Made by a program: the position numbers and the translations under genes
Source: Azospirillum sp. B21
GTDB lineage: Bacteria; Pseudomonadota; Alphaproteobacteria; Azospirillales; Azospirillaceae
DNA length: 48,745 bases
NCBI RefSeq assembly: GCF_008364825.1
Contig: NZ_VTTO01000027.1
Coordinates: forward strand, 1 to 48,745
Direction: 5' to 3'
The notes under the pieces: generated by a model
What the model was told of the DNA's origin: nothing
Database searches by the model: none
Seen by the model: only the letters and a program-made list of their open reading frames with translations
Shown here: in pieces, positions 7,553 through 16,400 of the stretch
Position numbering within the stretch: the first letter of the stretch is position 1
Layout: each line of letters starts with the position of its first letter

Positions 7553-8605
7553 ATGAGCGTGAACGACACGGCCGCCGCCCTGCCGGCGGCCAACGGCGGA
7601 GCCTTGCCAATCGGCGGCGGCCTCCCGTCCAACCTCCTCCTGCGTTTTTCCGCCGCCGCCCTGCTATGGTTCGCCGCCTCCGGGGTGACGGCTCTGTGGC
7701 CCGACGCCGCCGATGCCCAGGAGTGGGAACGGACCGGCGAGTTCGCCAGCCTGCTGGTGGTCGCCGCCGGTCTTCTGGTGCTGGCCGCCCTGCTGGCCGC
7801 GGCGATCCGCCCGGCGCCGCGCAGCCGGCTGGAATCCGCTATTGCCAGCCTGTCGGCGTCCGTTCCCTGGCTGATCGCCCTGGCACTGGGCGTCACCGGT
7901 TGGGAAATCCTGACCGCCAAGCTCAATCTGCTGCCGCGGCCCTTCTTCGTCCCGCCGCAGGCGCTGCTGGAGGTCTATCTCGACGACTGGCCGCGGCTGC
8001 TCGACTGCTTCGCCGCTTCGCTGAGGCTGCTGGTCACCGGCTATGCGGTCGGTTCGGTACTGGGTGTGGTGACCGGTGTCGCCATCGGCTGGTCGCGCGC
8101 GGTCGGCTATTGGGTGCACCCGGTTCTACGGCTGATCGGCCCGCTGCCGGCCACCGCTTGGCTGCCCATCGCCTTCTTCGCCTTTCCGACCAGCTGGAGC
8201 GCCAGCGTCTTCCTGATCGCGCTCGCCAGCGGCGTGCCGGTGACCGTCCTCACCTGGTCCGGCGTGGCCGGGGTCAACAGCGCCTATTACGACATCGCCC
8301 GCACGCTGGGAGCCTCCCCGCGCTTCCTGGTGCTGAAGGTCGCCGTTCCGGCGGCGATGCCCCATGTCTTCGTCGGGCTGTTCATGGGGCTGGGCGCCTC
8401 CTTCGCCGTTCTGGTGGTGGCGGAGATGCTGGGCGTGAAGTCCGGGGTCGGCTGGTACCTGCAATGGGCCCAGGGCTGGGCCGCCTACGGCAACATGTAC
8501 GCGGCCCTGCTGGTGATGGCGCTGCTCTGCTCCGGTCTGGTGACGCTGCTGTTCCGCGTCCGCGACCGCCTGCTCGCCTGGCAGAAGGGAATGCTCAAAT
8601 GGTAG
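7553..8605 (+). CDS. Sulfonate/nitrate/taurine-type ABC transporter permease
   Basis: Inner-membrane permease (350 residues). It is longer than the usual 250-280 because of about 90 extra N-terminal residues with two more predicted helices (RFSAAALLWFAASGV and FASLLVVAAGLLVLAALLAA). The core BPD_transp_1 domain starts at WLIALALGVTGWEIL. The EAA loop is seen as ARTLGASPRFLVLKVAVPAA. Its stop overlaps the start of the ATPase gene. It forms an importer with the 8599 ATPase; the receptor is probably one or both binding proteins downstream (11712 and 14481). Confidence 0.88.
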   Translation: MSVNDTAAALPAANGGALPIGGGLPSNLLLRFSAAALLWFAASGVTALWPDAADAQEWERTGEFASLLVVAAGLLVLAALLAAAIRPAPRSRLESAIASLSASVPWLIALALGVTGWEILTAKLNLLPRPFFVPPQALLEVYLDDWPRLLDCFAASLRLLVTGYAVGSVLGVVTGVAIGWSRAVGYWVHPVLRLIGPLPATAWLPIAFFAFPTSWSASVFLIALASGVPVTVLTWSGVAGVNSAYYDIARTLGASPRFLVLKVAVPAAMPHVFVGLFMGLGASFAVLVVAEMLGVKSGVGWYLQWAQGWAAYGNMYAALLVMALLCSGLVTLLFRVRDRLLAWQKGMLKW

Positions 8606-9393
8606 CGCTCGAAAACACCGACACCCGAGCTGTGGTGGCCGGCATGACCATCGACGTGCAGGCGGTCAGCCACAGCTTCGAACTGGATGGCGCGCCGCTG
8701 CTCGTGCTGGACGAGGTGGAACTTCGGGTGGAGCCGGGCGAACTGGTCGCTCTGCTGGGGCCGAGCGGCTGCGGCAAGTCCACCCTGTTGCGGTTGGTCG
8801 CCGGGCTGGAACCGCCCAGCCGCGGCAGCATCATGGCCGACGGTCGTCCCATCGACGGCCCGGACCCGTCGCGCGTCGTCGTCTTTCAGGATCCGACGCT
8901 CTATCCCTGGCGAACCGTGCGCGACAATGTCGCCCTCGGGCTGGAGGCGCGCGGCCTGCAGCGCTCCCAGGGCCATCGGATCGACAAGGCCCTGGCGCTG
9001 GTCGGGCTGGCCGGCTTCGAGAAGGCCTATCCGCACCAGCTCTCGGGCGGCATGGCCCAGCGCGCGGCGCTGGCCCGTGCCCTGGTCAACGACCCCCGCC
9101 TGCTGATCCTCGACGAACCGCTGGGCAAGCTAGACAGCCTGACCCGCCTCGCCATGCAGAGCGAGCTGGTCGATCTGTGGCGCAGTTCGGGCTTCACCGG
9201 CCTGCTGGTCACCCACGACATCGAAGAGGCGCTGTTCATGGCGACCCGCGTGATCGTGTTCAGCGGCCGCCCGGCCCGCATCAAGGCCGACCTACCCATC
9301 GACCGTCCCTATCCCCGCCACCGCGGCGATCCCGTTCTGACCGAGCTTCGCCACCGCATTCTCGAACTGCTCGGCCTTGCCGAGACCTGGTGA
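8599..9393 (+). CDS. Sulfonate/nitrate/taurine-type ABC transporter ATPase
   Basis: SsuB/TauB-type nucleotide-binding subunit (264 residues). The start at ATG 8599 overlaps the permease stop, so the two are translationally coupled. Walker A is GPSGCGKST, the Q-loop is VVFQDPTLYPW, the signature is LSGGMAQRAALARAL and the H-loop is LLVTHDIEEA. Walker B with D-loop reads LLILDEPLGKLDSLTR; the usual Ala before LD is Lys, a mild variation. A longer frame running from 7666 is an out-of-frame artefact over the permease. Confidence 0.9.
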   Translation: MVALENTDTRAVVAGMTIDVQAVSHSFELDGAPLLVLDEVELRVEPGELVALLGPSGCGKSTLLRLVAGLEPPSRGSIMADGRPIDGPDPSRVVVFQDPTLYPWRTVRDNVALGLEARGLQRSQGHRIDKALALVGLAGFEKAYPHQLSGGMAQRAALARALVNDPRLLILDEPLGKLDSLTRLAMQSELVDLWRSSGFTGLLVTHDIEEALFMATRVIVFSGRPARIKADLPIDRPYPRHRGDPVLTELRHRILELLGLAETW

Positions 9394-9405
9394 GGACACC
9401 CGACT

Positions 9406-10044
9406 ATGCCCGACAGCCTCCCACCCGATACCGCCATCCCGAACCTCCCCCGCCTGCGCGGTTTCATCGCCGACTTCACCCGGCTGGTGGAGCGGCATGG
9501 CGACGACGAGGCGGCCGTGCTCGATGCTGGCCGCGTCCTGCTGGCCGGGTTGATCGCCGACGACGACTGGCTGCCCGACGCCTATGCCCAGCCCGACCCG
9601 GTGCATTACCGCCAGTATCTGCTGCATTGCGACCCGTACGAGCGATTCTCCGTCGTCAGCTTCGTCTGGGGGCCGGGGCAGCGCACGCCGATCCACGACC
9701 ACACGGTCTGGGGCCTGGTCGGCATCCTGCGTGGGATGGAGCGGTCGCAACGTTTCGACCTCCAGCCCCAGGGTGGTCCGCCCGTGGCCCATCCGCCCGA
9801 AATCCTGAAGGCCGGGTCGGTGGAGGCGGTGTCGCCCCGCATCGGCGACGTCCATGCCATCTCGAACGCCCTGCCCGACCGGCCGTCCATCAGCATCCAT
9901 GTCTATGGCGGCAACATCGGCGCCGTCCGGCGGACGGTGTTCGACCCGCTGACCGGCCAGCGCAAGCCCTTCATCTCCGGCTACGCCAACAGCGCCCTGC
10001 CCAACCTATGGGACCGCTCGCAGCCCGTCCCCCACGCCGCCTGA
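9406..10044 (+). CDS. Thiol dioxygenase, cysteine/3-mercaptopropionate dioxygenase family
   Basis: Cupin-fold mononuclear iron enzyme that oxidises a thiol to the sulfinic acid with O2 (212 residues). The three-histidine iron site is H97-x-H99 (TPIHDHTVWG) and H150 (GDVHAIS). The S163-x-H165-x-Y167 triad of the family follows. There is no Cys-Tyr crosslink signature, and the sequence around YRQYLLHCD resembles bacterial 3-mercaptopropionate dioxygenases more than cysteine dioxygenase, so the 3-mercapto acid is the likelier substrate (family inference). It sits between the ABC ATPase and the multi-rhodanese gene, 15 nt before the latter. Confidence 0.85.
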   Translation: MPDSLPPDTAIPNLPRLRGFIADFTRLVERHGDDEAAVLDAGRVLLAGLIADDDWLPDAYAQPDPVHYRQYLLHCDPYERFSVVSFVWGPGQRTPIHDHTVWGLVGILRGMERSQRFDLQPQGGPPVAHPPEILKAGSVEAVSPRIGDVHAISNALPDRPSISIHVYGGNIGAVRRTVFDPLTGQRKPFISGYANSALPNLWDRSQPVPHAA

Positions 10045-10059
10045 GGATCCATCACCGCC

Positions 10060-11691
10060 ATGACCGCAGCCGTTACCAAAGCCGCACCGTTTGCTACCCG
10101 CCGCCCCGCCGACATCCGCCGCGCCTGGATCGAACGTGACGAAGTCGCCTTGCTCGACGCACGGGAGGAAGGCCCCTATTCGCTGGCCCATCCGCTGTTC
10201 TCCGTGTCGGTGCCGCTCAGCCGGGTGGAACTGCTGGTCTACAACCTGCTGCCGCGGCACGACGTGCCGATTACCGTCTACGACGACGGAGAGGGCTACG
10301 CCGAGCCGGCCGCTCGCCGGCTCCAGGCACTCGGCTACAGCGACGTGACGCTGCTGGAGGGCGGGTTGGCCGGCTGGATCGCCGCTGGCTTCGAGGTCTA
10401 CCGGGACGTGAATGTGCCCAGCAAGGCTTTCGGCGAATGGGTGGAGCATCACCGCCACACCCCGTCCCTGTCGGCAGCCGAGGTCAAGGCGCTGATCGAC
10501 GCCAGGGCCGACTTGGTCATCCTCGACGCCCGCCGCTTCGAGGAGTACCGCACCATGTCGATCCCCGGCGGCATCAGCGTGCCGGGGGCGGAGCTGGTCA
10601 AGCGCGTCCACGACATCGCGCCCAACTCGGACACGCTGGTGGTGGTCAATTGCGCTGGCCGCACGCGCTCGATCATCGGCACCCAGTCCCTGGTGAACGC
10701 CGGCATCCCCAACCGGGTGGCGGCGCTGCGCAACGGCACCATCGGCTGGACGCTGGCGGGGCTGACGCTGGACAGCGGCAACGAGGGACGCTTTCCGGAT
10801 GTCTCGGCCGAGGGCGACGCTCAGGGCCGCCGAGCAGCACGCGCGGTGGCCGACCGGGCCGGCGTCGGCAGGATCGATGCGACGACGCTCGACCGTTTCC
10901 GCCGCGATGAGCGCCGCACGCTCCATCTCTTCGACGTGCGCACCCCGGAGGAATACGAGGCCGGCCATTTGCCGGGCTTCCGCCATGCCGCCGGCGGCCA
11001 GCTGGTCCAGGCGACAGACGAATATGTGGCGGTGCGGGGTGCCCGCATCGTGCTGGCCGACGATCCGGCCGGCGGCGGCGGTCCGCGCGCCGACATGACC
11101 GCCTCCTGGCTCGCCCAGCTCGGCTGGGAGGTGCATGTGCTGGAGGGTGACGTGTCGGCCCTGGGCAGCGAGAGCGGTCCCGACCGCCGCCGCCTGCCCC
11201 CGGAACCGGATGTGGGGGCTCAGACCGTCGCACCGCGCGACCTGCTGGCCCTGCTGGAGAATGGCGAGGCCGCGGTGATCGACATCACCCGCAGCCCGCG
11301 CTACCGCGCCGGACACATTCCGGGAGCGTATTTCTCCACCCGTGCCCGGCTGGCCGAGACCATCGCCCGCCTGCCCAAGGGGGTGCGGCCGGTGCTGACC
11401 TGCGGCGACGGCACGCTGACCCGATATGCCGTCGCCGACTTCCCCCTTTCCGGTTTTTCTGGCGGACAACGCCCGCTGCTGCTGGAGGGCGGGACCAAGG
11501 GCTGGGTCGCTGCCGGGTTGCCGCTCAGCACCGATCTCGACCGGCTGGGGGGGGAACCCGACGACGTCTACAAGCGCCCCTACGAGGGCACCGACAACAG
11601 CGCCGCCGCCATGCAGGGCTACATCGACTGGGAACTTGAACTGGTCGACCAGCTCAAGCGCGACGGCGCCCACAATTTCCACGTCATCTGA
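10060..11691 (+). CDS. Four-domain rhodanese-like sulfurtransferase
   Basis: A 543-residue protein built from four rhodanese modules (about 15-125, 133-245, 265-375, 390-505). Modules 2 and 4 have an active-loop cysteine (C198 in VNCAGRTRS; C448 in LTCGDGTLTR). Modules 1 (VYDDGEGYAE) and 3 (LADDPAGGGG) have Asp in its place and are probably structural. Such proteins move sulfane sulfur from thiosulfate or persulfide to an acceptor. No signal peptide is seen, so it acts in the cytoplasm. Next to a thiol dioxygenase it may handle persulfide or the sulfite/sulfur released. The stop overlaps an alternative upstream ATG of the next gene. Confidence 0.88.
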   Translation: MTAAVTKAAPFATRRPADIRRAWIERDEVALLDAREEGPYSLAHPLFSVSVPLSRVELLVYNLLPRHDVPITVYDDGEGYAEPAARRLQALGYSDVTLLEGGLAGWIAAGFEVYRDVNVPSKAFGEWVEHHRHTPSLSAAEVKALIDARADLVILDARRFEEYRTMSIPGGISVPGAELVKRVHDIAPNSDTLVVVNCAGRTRSIIGTQSLVNAGIPNRVAALRNGTIGWTLAGLTLDSGNEGRFPDVSAEGDAQGRRAARAVADRAGVGRIDATTLDRFRRDERRTLHLFDVRTPEEYEAGHLPGFRHAAGGQLVQATDEYVAVRGARIVLADDPAGGGGPRADMTASWLAQLGWEVHVLEGDVSALGSESGPDRRRLPPEPDVGAQTVAPRDLLALLENGEAAVIDITRSPRYRAGHIPGAYFSTRARLAETIARLPKGVRPVLTCGDGTLTRYAVADFPLSGFSGGQRPLLLEGGTKGWVAAGLPLSTDLDRLGGEPDDVYKRPYEGTDNSAAAMQGYIDWELELVDQLKRDGAHNFHVI

Positions 11692-11711
11692 TGACTTCGG
11701 TGAGATCCGCC

Positions 11712-12746
11712 ATGACCGCGCCCTCTCCCATCCCGCGCCGAACCCTTCTGGGGGCGGCACTGCTGCTCGCTGCCGGGCTCCCTTGCCTAATGCCAACCCC
11801 GGCGCGGGCGGAGGCGACGGAGGTCCGCTTTGCCCGCAACCTCGGCCTCGGCTACCTGCCGCTCTACGTCATGCAGGACAAGGGGCTGGTGGAGAAGCAG
11901 GCGCGCGCCGCCGGCCTGGGAGAGGTGAAAGCCAGCTACACCCCGCTCGGCAATCCAACGACGATCACCGAGGCGACGTTGTCCGGCAATGCCGACTTCG
12001 GCGCGGCCGGCGTGCCGGCCTTCATCATCGCCTGGGACAAGACGAAGGGGAACGCCAACCTGCGCGGGCTGGCGGCGCTGAACGCTCAGCCGGCCTATCT
12101 CAACACCAACCGGCCGGATGTGAAGAGCCTGAAGGACTTCACCGGCAAGGACCGCATCGTCGTGCCGTCGGTCCGCGCCTCTTATCAGGCCATCGTCCTG
12201 CAGATCGCGGCGGAGCAGACCTTCGGCCCCGGCCAGCATGCGAAGCTGGACGCCCAGACCGTCTCGCTGGCCCACCCCGACGGCACCGCCGCCCTGCTGT
12301 CCGGCAAGACCGAGATCACCGCCCATTTCACCAGCCCCCCCTTCCAAGACCAGCAGCTGCGCGATCCGAAGATCCACAAGGTGCTGAGCAGCTACGACGT
12401 GCTGGGCGGCCCGGCCTCCTTCAGCGCGCTGTGGACGTCCGCCGCTTTCCACGACGCCAACCCGAAGCTGACCAAGGCGGTGCTGGCGGCGCTGGAGGAG
12501 GCCGTGGTGCAGATCAAGGCCGACCCTCAGGAAGCCGCTCGCGCCTACATCCGCATCGAGAACTCCAAGCTCGGCGTGGAGGAGGTGGCGGCGATGATTG
12601 CGCATCCGGAGATCTCTTACGACCTCGCCCCGCGCGGCATCGGCACCTTCACCGACTTCATGGCGCGCATCGGCTCCATCCGCAACCGGCCGGCGGATTG
12701 GCGCGACCTGTTCTTCGCCGACATCCACGACCGCGCCGGCAGCTGA
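11712..12746 (+). CDS. ABC substrate-binding protein, sulfonate/nitrate type
   Basis: Periplasmic NMT1/TauA-type receptor (344 residues from ATG 11712, chosen because GGTGAG lies 8 nt upstream; an ATG at 11691 overlaps the previous stop). Signal peptide: RRTLLGAALLLAAGLPCL with a cut near ARA. It is a clear paralogue of the receptor at 24620: both share LGYLPL near the N terminus, DPKIHKV(L/V)SSY in the middle and a similar end (WRD(L/Y)FF-DxHDxAGS). The likely ligand is an organosulfur anion, unknown in detail. Partners are the permease/ATPase at 7553-9393. Confidence 0.88.
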   Translation: MTAPSPIPRRTLLGAALLLAAGLPCLMPTPARAEATEVRFARNLGLGYLPLYVMQDKGLVEKQARAAGLGEVKASYTPLGNPTTITEATLSGNADFGAAGVPAFIIAWDKTKGNANLRGLAALNAQPAYLNTNRPDVKSLKDFTGKDRIVVPSVRASYQAIVLQIAAEQTFGPGQHAKLDAQTVSLAHPDGTAALLSGKTEITAHFTSPPFQDQQLRDPKIHKVLSSYDVLGGPASFSALWTSAAFHDANPKLTKAVLAALEEAVVQIKADPQEAARAYIRIENSKLGVEEVAAMIAHPEISYDLAPRGIGTFTDFMARIGSIRNRPADWRDLFFADIHDRAGS

Positions 12747-12755
12747 GGTTCCGCC

Positions 12756-13646
12756 ATGCCCGACACCGATTTCACCATCCATCCGGTCACGCCCACGCTG
12801 GGTGCCGAGATCGGCGGCCTCGACCTGTCCCGGCCGCTCGGACCCGCCACGGCGTCGGCCCTGGTCGAAGCGCTCGACCACCATCTGGTGCTGGTTTTCC
12901 GCGAACAGACTCTTTCGGACGCCGACCTCGTCCGCATCTCCGGCCATTTCGGTCCGCTCGACAAGGCGCCGATCACCGAGAACGGCCGGCTGCACGCGCC
13001 GGGCTACGAGGAGGTCTACGTCATCTCCAACATCACGGAGAATGGCCGGCCCATCGGCGCGCTGGGGGCGGGAGAGTCGGTGTGGCACGCCGACATGACC
13101 TATCTAGAGACGCCGCCCTACGCCAGCAGCCTCTATGCGCTGGAGGTGCCGGCCGAGGGCGGCGACACCGGCTTCCTCAGCATGTTCGCCGCCTATGACG
13201 CCCTACCCGAACCGCTGAAGCGGCGGGTGGAGGGGCTTTCGATCAAGCATGACAGCACCACCAACAGCGGCGGCTATCTGCGTCAGGGTTTCTCCCCGCC
13301 GGCCGATGTCGCCACCTCGCCCGGCACGGTGCATCCGCTGGTCATCGCCCACCCGGTGACGGGCGCCAAGGCATTGCTGCTGGGCCGCCGTCCCCATGCC
13401 CACATCCCCAGTCTGTCGGTGGCGGCGAGCGAGGCGCTGCTGGATGAAATCTGGGCGGCGGCGGTGCGCCCGGAGCTTGCGTGGCACCACCGCTGGCGGG
13501 TCGGCGATCTGGTGATGTGGGACAACCGCTGGACCATGCATCGCCGCGACCCCTTCCCCGCCGATCAGCGCCGCCGCATGCACCGCACCCAGATCGCCGT
13601 GCCCGCGGACCGTCGGCAGGACCCGCGGCGGACGGTGGCCGCATGA
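12756..13646 (+). CDS. TauD/TfdA-family Fe(II)/2-oxoglutarate dioxygenase
   Basis: Second dioxygenase of the TauD class (296 residues). The metal ligands are H111-x-D113 (VWHADM) and H262 (WTMHRRDPF), with R277 (MHRTQ) for 2-oxoglutarate. Relative to the tauD at 1291 it is only distantly similar, and the segment after the third histidine differs (HRRDPF rather than HYAVNDY), so a substrate other than taurine, such as an alkyl sulfate, another sulfonate or an aromatic acid, is expected. It lies 9 nt after the binding protein and overlaps the HAD gene by 4 nt. Confidence 0.88.
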   Translation: MPDTDFTIHPVTPTLGAEIGGLDLSRPLGPATASALVEALDHHLVLVFREQTLSDADLVRISGHFGPLDKAPITENGRLHAPGYEEVYVISNITENGRPIGALGAGESVWHADMTYLETPPYASSLYALEVPAEGGDTGFLSMFAAYDALPEPLKRRVEGLSIKHDSTTNSGGYLRQGFSPPADVATSPGTVHPLVIAHPVTGAKALLLGRRPHAHIPSLSVAASEALLDEIWAAAVRPELAWHHRWRVGDLVMWDNRWTMHRRDPFPADQRRRMHRTQIAVPADRRQDPRRTVAA

Positions 13647-14491
13647 CCATCATCGCCGCCCTGCGTCCGCTGGCGAAGGCACCGGCGGAGGCCCTGGCCC
13701 GCGTGCGTTTTGTCCTGACCGACATGGACGACACCCTCACCCACCGGGGCCGCCTGTCCGCCTGCACCTATGACGCGCTGGAGCGGCTGCGCGATGCCGG
13801 AATTCCGGTCCTGCCGGTCACCGCCGCCCCGGCGGGCTGGGCCGACCAGATGGCGCGCATGTGGCCAGTGGACGGGGTGATCGCCGAGAATGGCGGCCTG
13901 TTCCTGCGCCGTACCGCCGATGGCGATGTCGAGCGCCGCTATTGGCACGGGGAGGAGGAGCGGACGCTGGCCGCAAGGCGGCTGGAGCAGTTGCGGCAGG
14001 CTATCCACGCCGTTTTGCCCGAGGCGGAATTGGCGAGCGACCAGTCCTTCCGCCTGTGCAGCCTCGCCTTCCGCTTGCCCTCCGATCCCGCCTTGCGAAC
14101 GGCGCTGGTCCGCCACTTCCGCAACGCCGGAGCGGAGGTGACGGTCAATTCCCTATGGGTGCTCGGCTGGTTCGGCGGCTACGACAAGCTCGGCATGGCG
14201 CGCCGGGTGATGCGCGAGGTTCATGGCCTCGACATCGACGCCGCACCGGAGACCGTCGCCTATGCCGGCGATTCGGTCAACGACGCGCCGATGTTCGCCC
14301 ATTTCCCGACCTCCGTCGGCGTCAGCACGGTCATCGCCTTCCTGTCCGACATTCCCCGCCCGCCGGCCTGGATCACGCGTGGCCCTGGCGGCGACGGCTT
14401 CGTCGAACTGGCCGACGCGCTGCTGGCCGCACGGACCCCGTCCCCCTTTTTCCCGGAGCCCCGCTCCGCAGGAGACCATCATGAGCCTTGA
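13643..14491 (+). CDS. HAD-superfamily (IIB) phosphatase
   Basis: Cytoplasmic HAD hydrolase of the Cof/sucrose-phosphatase/mannosyl-3-phosphoglycerate phosphatase group (282 residues from ATG 13643, which overlaps the dioxygenase stop). Motif I is D27-M-D29-D30-T-L, motif II is the Thr of LPVTAAPAGW, and motif IV is GDSVNDAPMF with a Lys (GGYDKLGMARRV) shortly before. The cap is of the IIB type. Why a sugar-phosphate-type phosphatase is in an organosulfur operon is unclear. Its 3' end overlaps the next gene by 11 nt. Confidence 0.85.
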   Translation: MTIIAALRPLAKAPAEALARVRFVLTDMDDTLTHRGRLSACTYDALERLRDAGIPVLPVTAAPAGWADQMARMWPVDGVIAENGGLFLRRTADGDVERRYWHGEEERTLAARRLEQLRQAIHAVLPEAELASDQSFRLCSLAFRLPSDPALRTALVRHFRNAGAEVTVNSLWVLGWFGGYDKLGMARRVMREVHGLDIDAAPETVAYAGDSVNDAPMFAHFPTSVGVSTVIAFLSDIPRPPAWITRGPGGDGFVELADALLAARTPSPFFPEPRSAGDHHEP

Positions 14492-15464
14492 TCGACCCTT
14501 TTTCCTGTCGCGCCGCCATGCTCTCGGCCTCGGTGTCGGCGCGCTCGCCGCCGGGCTCGCGCCCCTGCGGCCGGCCCGGGCGGCCATTCCCGCCGGCACC
14601 GTGCTGAAGGTCGGCGACCAGAAGGGCGGCGTACAATCGGTGATCGAGGCCGCCGGGCTTCTGGCCGACTTGCCCTACCGCATCGAATGGAGCCAGTTCC
14701 CGGCCGCCGCCCCCCTGCTGGAGGCGCTGAACGCCGGCGCCATCGAGGTCGGCTATGCCGGCGACGCGCCGACCACCTTCGCTCTGGCGGCCGGTACCTC
14801 GGCCAAGATCATCGTCGCCGTCCGTTCCAACCCGCAGAGCACCACCATCCTGGTGCCGGGCGCCTCCCCCATCCGCAACGTCGCCGACCTGAAGGGCAAG
14901 ACCATCGGCACCGGGCGCGGCTCCATCGGCCATTACCTCGTGCTGGCGGCGCTGAAGGCGAACGGGCTGAAACCGGACGACGTGAAGATCGCCTTCCTGC
15001 TGCCGTCCGACGCCAAATCGGCGCTGGCCGCCGGCTCCATCGACGCCTGGTCAACTTGGGGCATCTATGTCTCACAGGCGCTGCTGGTGGACGGCGCCCG
15101 CGCGGTCGTCACCGGCACCGGCCTGATGAGCGGCCTGTCCTATCAGTCCGCGACGCTGGAGGCGATATCCACCAAGCGCGAGGCGTTGGCCGACCTGATC
15201 CGCCGCTTCTCCACCGCCCGGCTGTGGGCCCTGGAGAACAGCGACGCCTATGCCGGCATCTGGGCCAGGACGGTCGGGGTTGATCCCGCCATCGCCCGCC
15301 ACACTTTCGGCGTCGAGCGGGCACGGCCGGTTGCTATCGACGCCTCGGTTATCGCCGACCAGCAGGCGACGTCCGATGTCTGGCGGGAGTTCGGCATCAT
15401 TCCCAAGCGGCTGGACGCGGCGGCGATCTTCGATCCCGGTTTCAACAGCGCGCTGCCGGCCTGA
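14481..15464 (+). CDS. Aliphatic-sulfonate-type ABC substrate-binding protein (SsuA-like)
   Basis: Periplasmic SsuA/NMT1 receptor (327 residues). AGGAGA precedes ATG 14481. The leader SRRHALGLGVGALAAGLAPL carries a twin-arginine pair, so Tat export is likely. Family features: LLEALNAGAIEVGYAGDAPT, SPIRNVADLKGKTIGTGRGS and IDAWSTWGIYVSQA. It is similar in layout to the receptor at 18235 and is the second receptor of this operon. Confidence 0.88.
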   Translation: MSLDRPFFLSRRHALGLGVGALAAGLAPLRPARAAIPAGTVLKVGDQKGGVQSVIEAAGLLADLPYRIEWSQFPAAAPLLEALNAGAIEVGYAGDAPTTFALAAGTSAKIIVAVRSNPQSTTILVPGASPIRNVADLKGKTIGTGRGSIGHYLVLAALKANGLKPDDVKIAFLLPSDAKSALAAGSIDAWSTWGIYVSQALLVDGARAVVTGTGLMSGLSYQSATLEAISTKREALADLIRRFSTARLWALENSDAYAGIWARTVGVDPAIARHTFGVERARPVAIDASVIADQQATSDVWREFGIIPKRLDAAAIFDPGFNSALPA

Positions 15465-15494
15465 CGGCGGCGAACCGCAGGAAGGCGATGCGGA

Positions 15495-16400
15495 ATGGCG
15501 ATGCTTCCAACCAACCTCGACATGGATGTGCTGCGGGCGCTGGTGATCGCCATGGAGCATGGCGGCTTCGCCCGCGCCGCCGAACGGCTGGGGCGGACCC
15601 AATCGGCGATCAGCCTGCAAATGAAAAAGCTGGAGGAGCAGGTCGGCCAGCCGCTGTTCCGCAAGGCCGGGCGCACGGTGACGCCGACCGATGCCGGCGA
15701 CCTGCTGCTGGGCTATGCCCGACGCATCGTCGCCCTGAACGACGAGGCCCTGTCGGCCGCCCGCGGCCGGGCGATGGACGGCACCGTGCGGGTCGGCTTT
15801 CCCCAGGATCTGGCAGAACGCTGGCTGCCATCCGTGCTCGGCTCCTTCCACCGTGCGCATCCCCGGATCCATGTCGAGGCCCAGGTCGGCCGCGGGCGCG
15901 AACTGCGCGAGCGGGTGGCGCAGGGTGCGCTCGATCTTGCCCTGGCCTTCGGCGAGATCGGTGGCGATTCCGCAAAGACGACGACCGGAGCGGCCACTCT
16001 GGCCCATCTGCCGGTTGCCTGGGTCGCGCCGGACGGCTTCCGTGCAGACCCGGAGACCCCCCTGCCGCTGGCCCTGCTCGACGCGCCCTGCATGTTCCGC
16101 CAGCACGGCATCGACCGGCTGGATGGCGGTGGGCGCCCTTGGCGCATCACCTTCACCAGCCCCAGCCTGTCCGGCCTGTGGGCGGCGGTGGAGGCCGGGC
16201 TGGGCGTCACGATCCGCACGCCGCTCGGCCTGCCCGACACGCTGGTGCCCCTTGAGCCGCATCATGACCTGCCGGAACTGGGATCGGTCCCGCTGGAACT
16301 GCATCGCGCGCCGTCCGCCGCCAACCCTGCGGTCGAGCGCCTGCATGGGATCCTGGCCGACTCGCTGAGCGCGGTCCTGCGCGACGCGGGCGACCAATAA
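15495..16400 (+). CDS. LysR-family transcriptional regulator
   Basis: LysR-type regulator (301 residues). The N-terminal winged helix is at about 10-68 (DVLRALVIAMEHGGFARAAE, then RTQSAISLQMKKLEEQ), followed by a periplasmic-binding-like effector domain (TVRVGFPQDLAERWLPSVLG). It ends the 5277-16400 operon, 30 nt after the receptor gene, and lies 128 nt before the ssu-like operon. It is the only regulator in 1-31000, so it is the natural candidate for the CTAT...ATAG boxes at 5182, 16463 and 30881 (inference). CysB/Cbl/SsuR proteins that control sulfonate genes belong to the same superfamily. Confidence 0.9.
   Translation: MAMLPTNLDMDVLRALVIAMEHGGFARAAERLGRTQSAISLQMKKLEEQVGQPLFRKAGRTVTPTDAGDLLLGYARRIVALNDEALSAARGRAMDGTVRVGFPQDLAERWLPSVLGSFHRAHPRIHVEAQVGRGRELRERVAQGALDLALAFGEIGGDSAKTTTGAATLAHLPVAWVAPDGFRADPETPLPLALLDAPCMFRQHGIDRLDGGGRPWRITFTSPSLSGLWAAVEAGLGVTIRTPLGLPDTLVPLEPHHDLPELGSVPLELHRAPSAANPAVERLHGILADSLSAVLRDAGDQ

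Noticed and set aside
7666..8598. N-terminal extension of the ABC ATPase frame
   Set aside because: The region codes for the permease in another frame; the ATPase starts at ATG 8599 with stop/start overlap.
10006..11796. 596-residue minus-strand open frame
   Set aside because: Antisense to the four-domain rhodanese gene and without recognisable domains.
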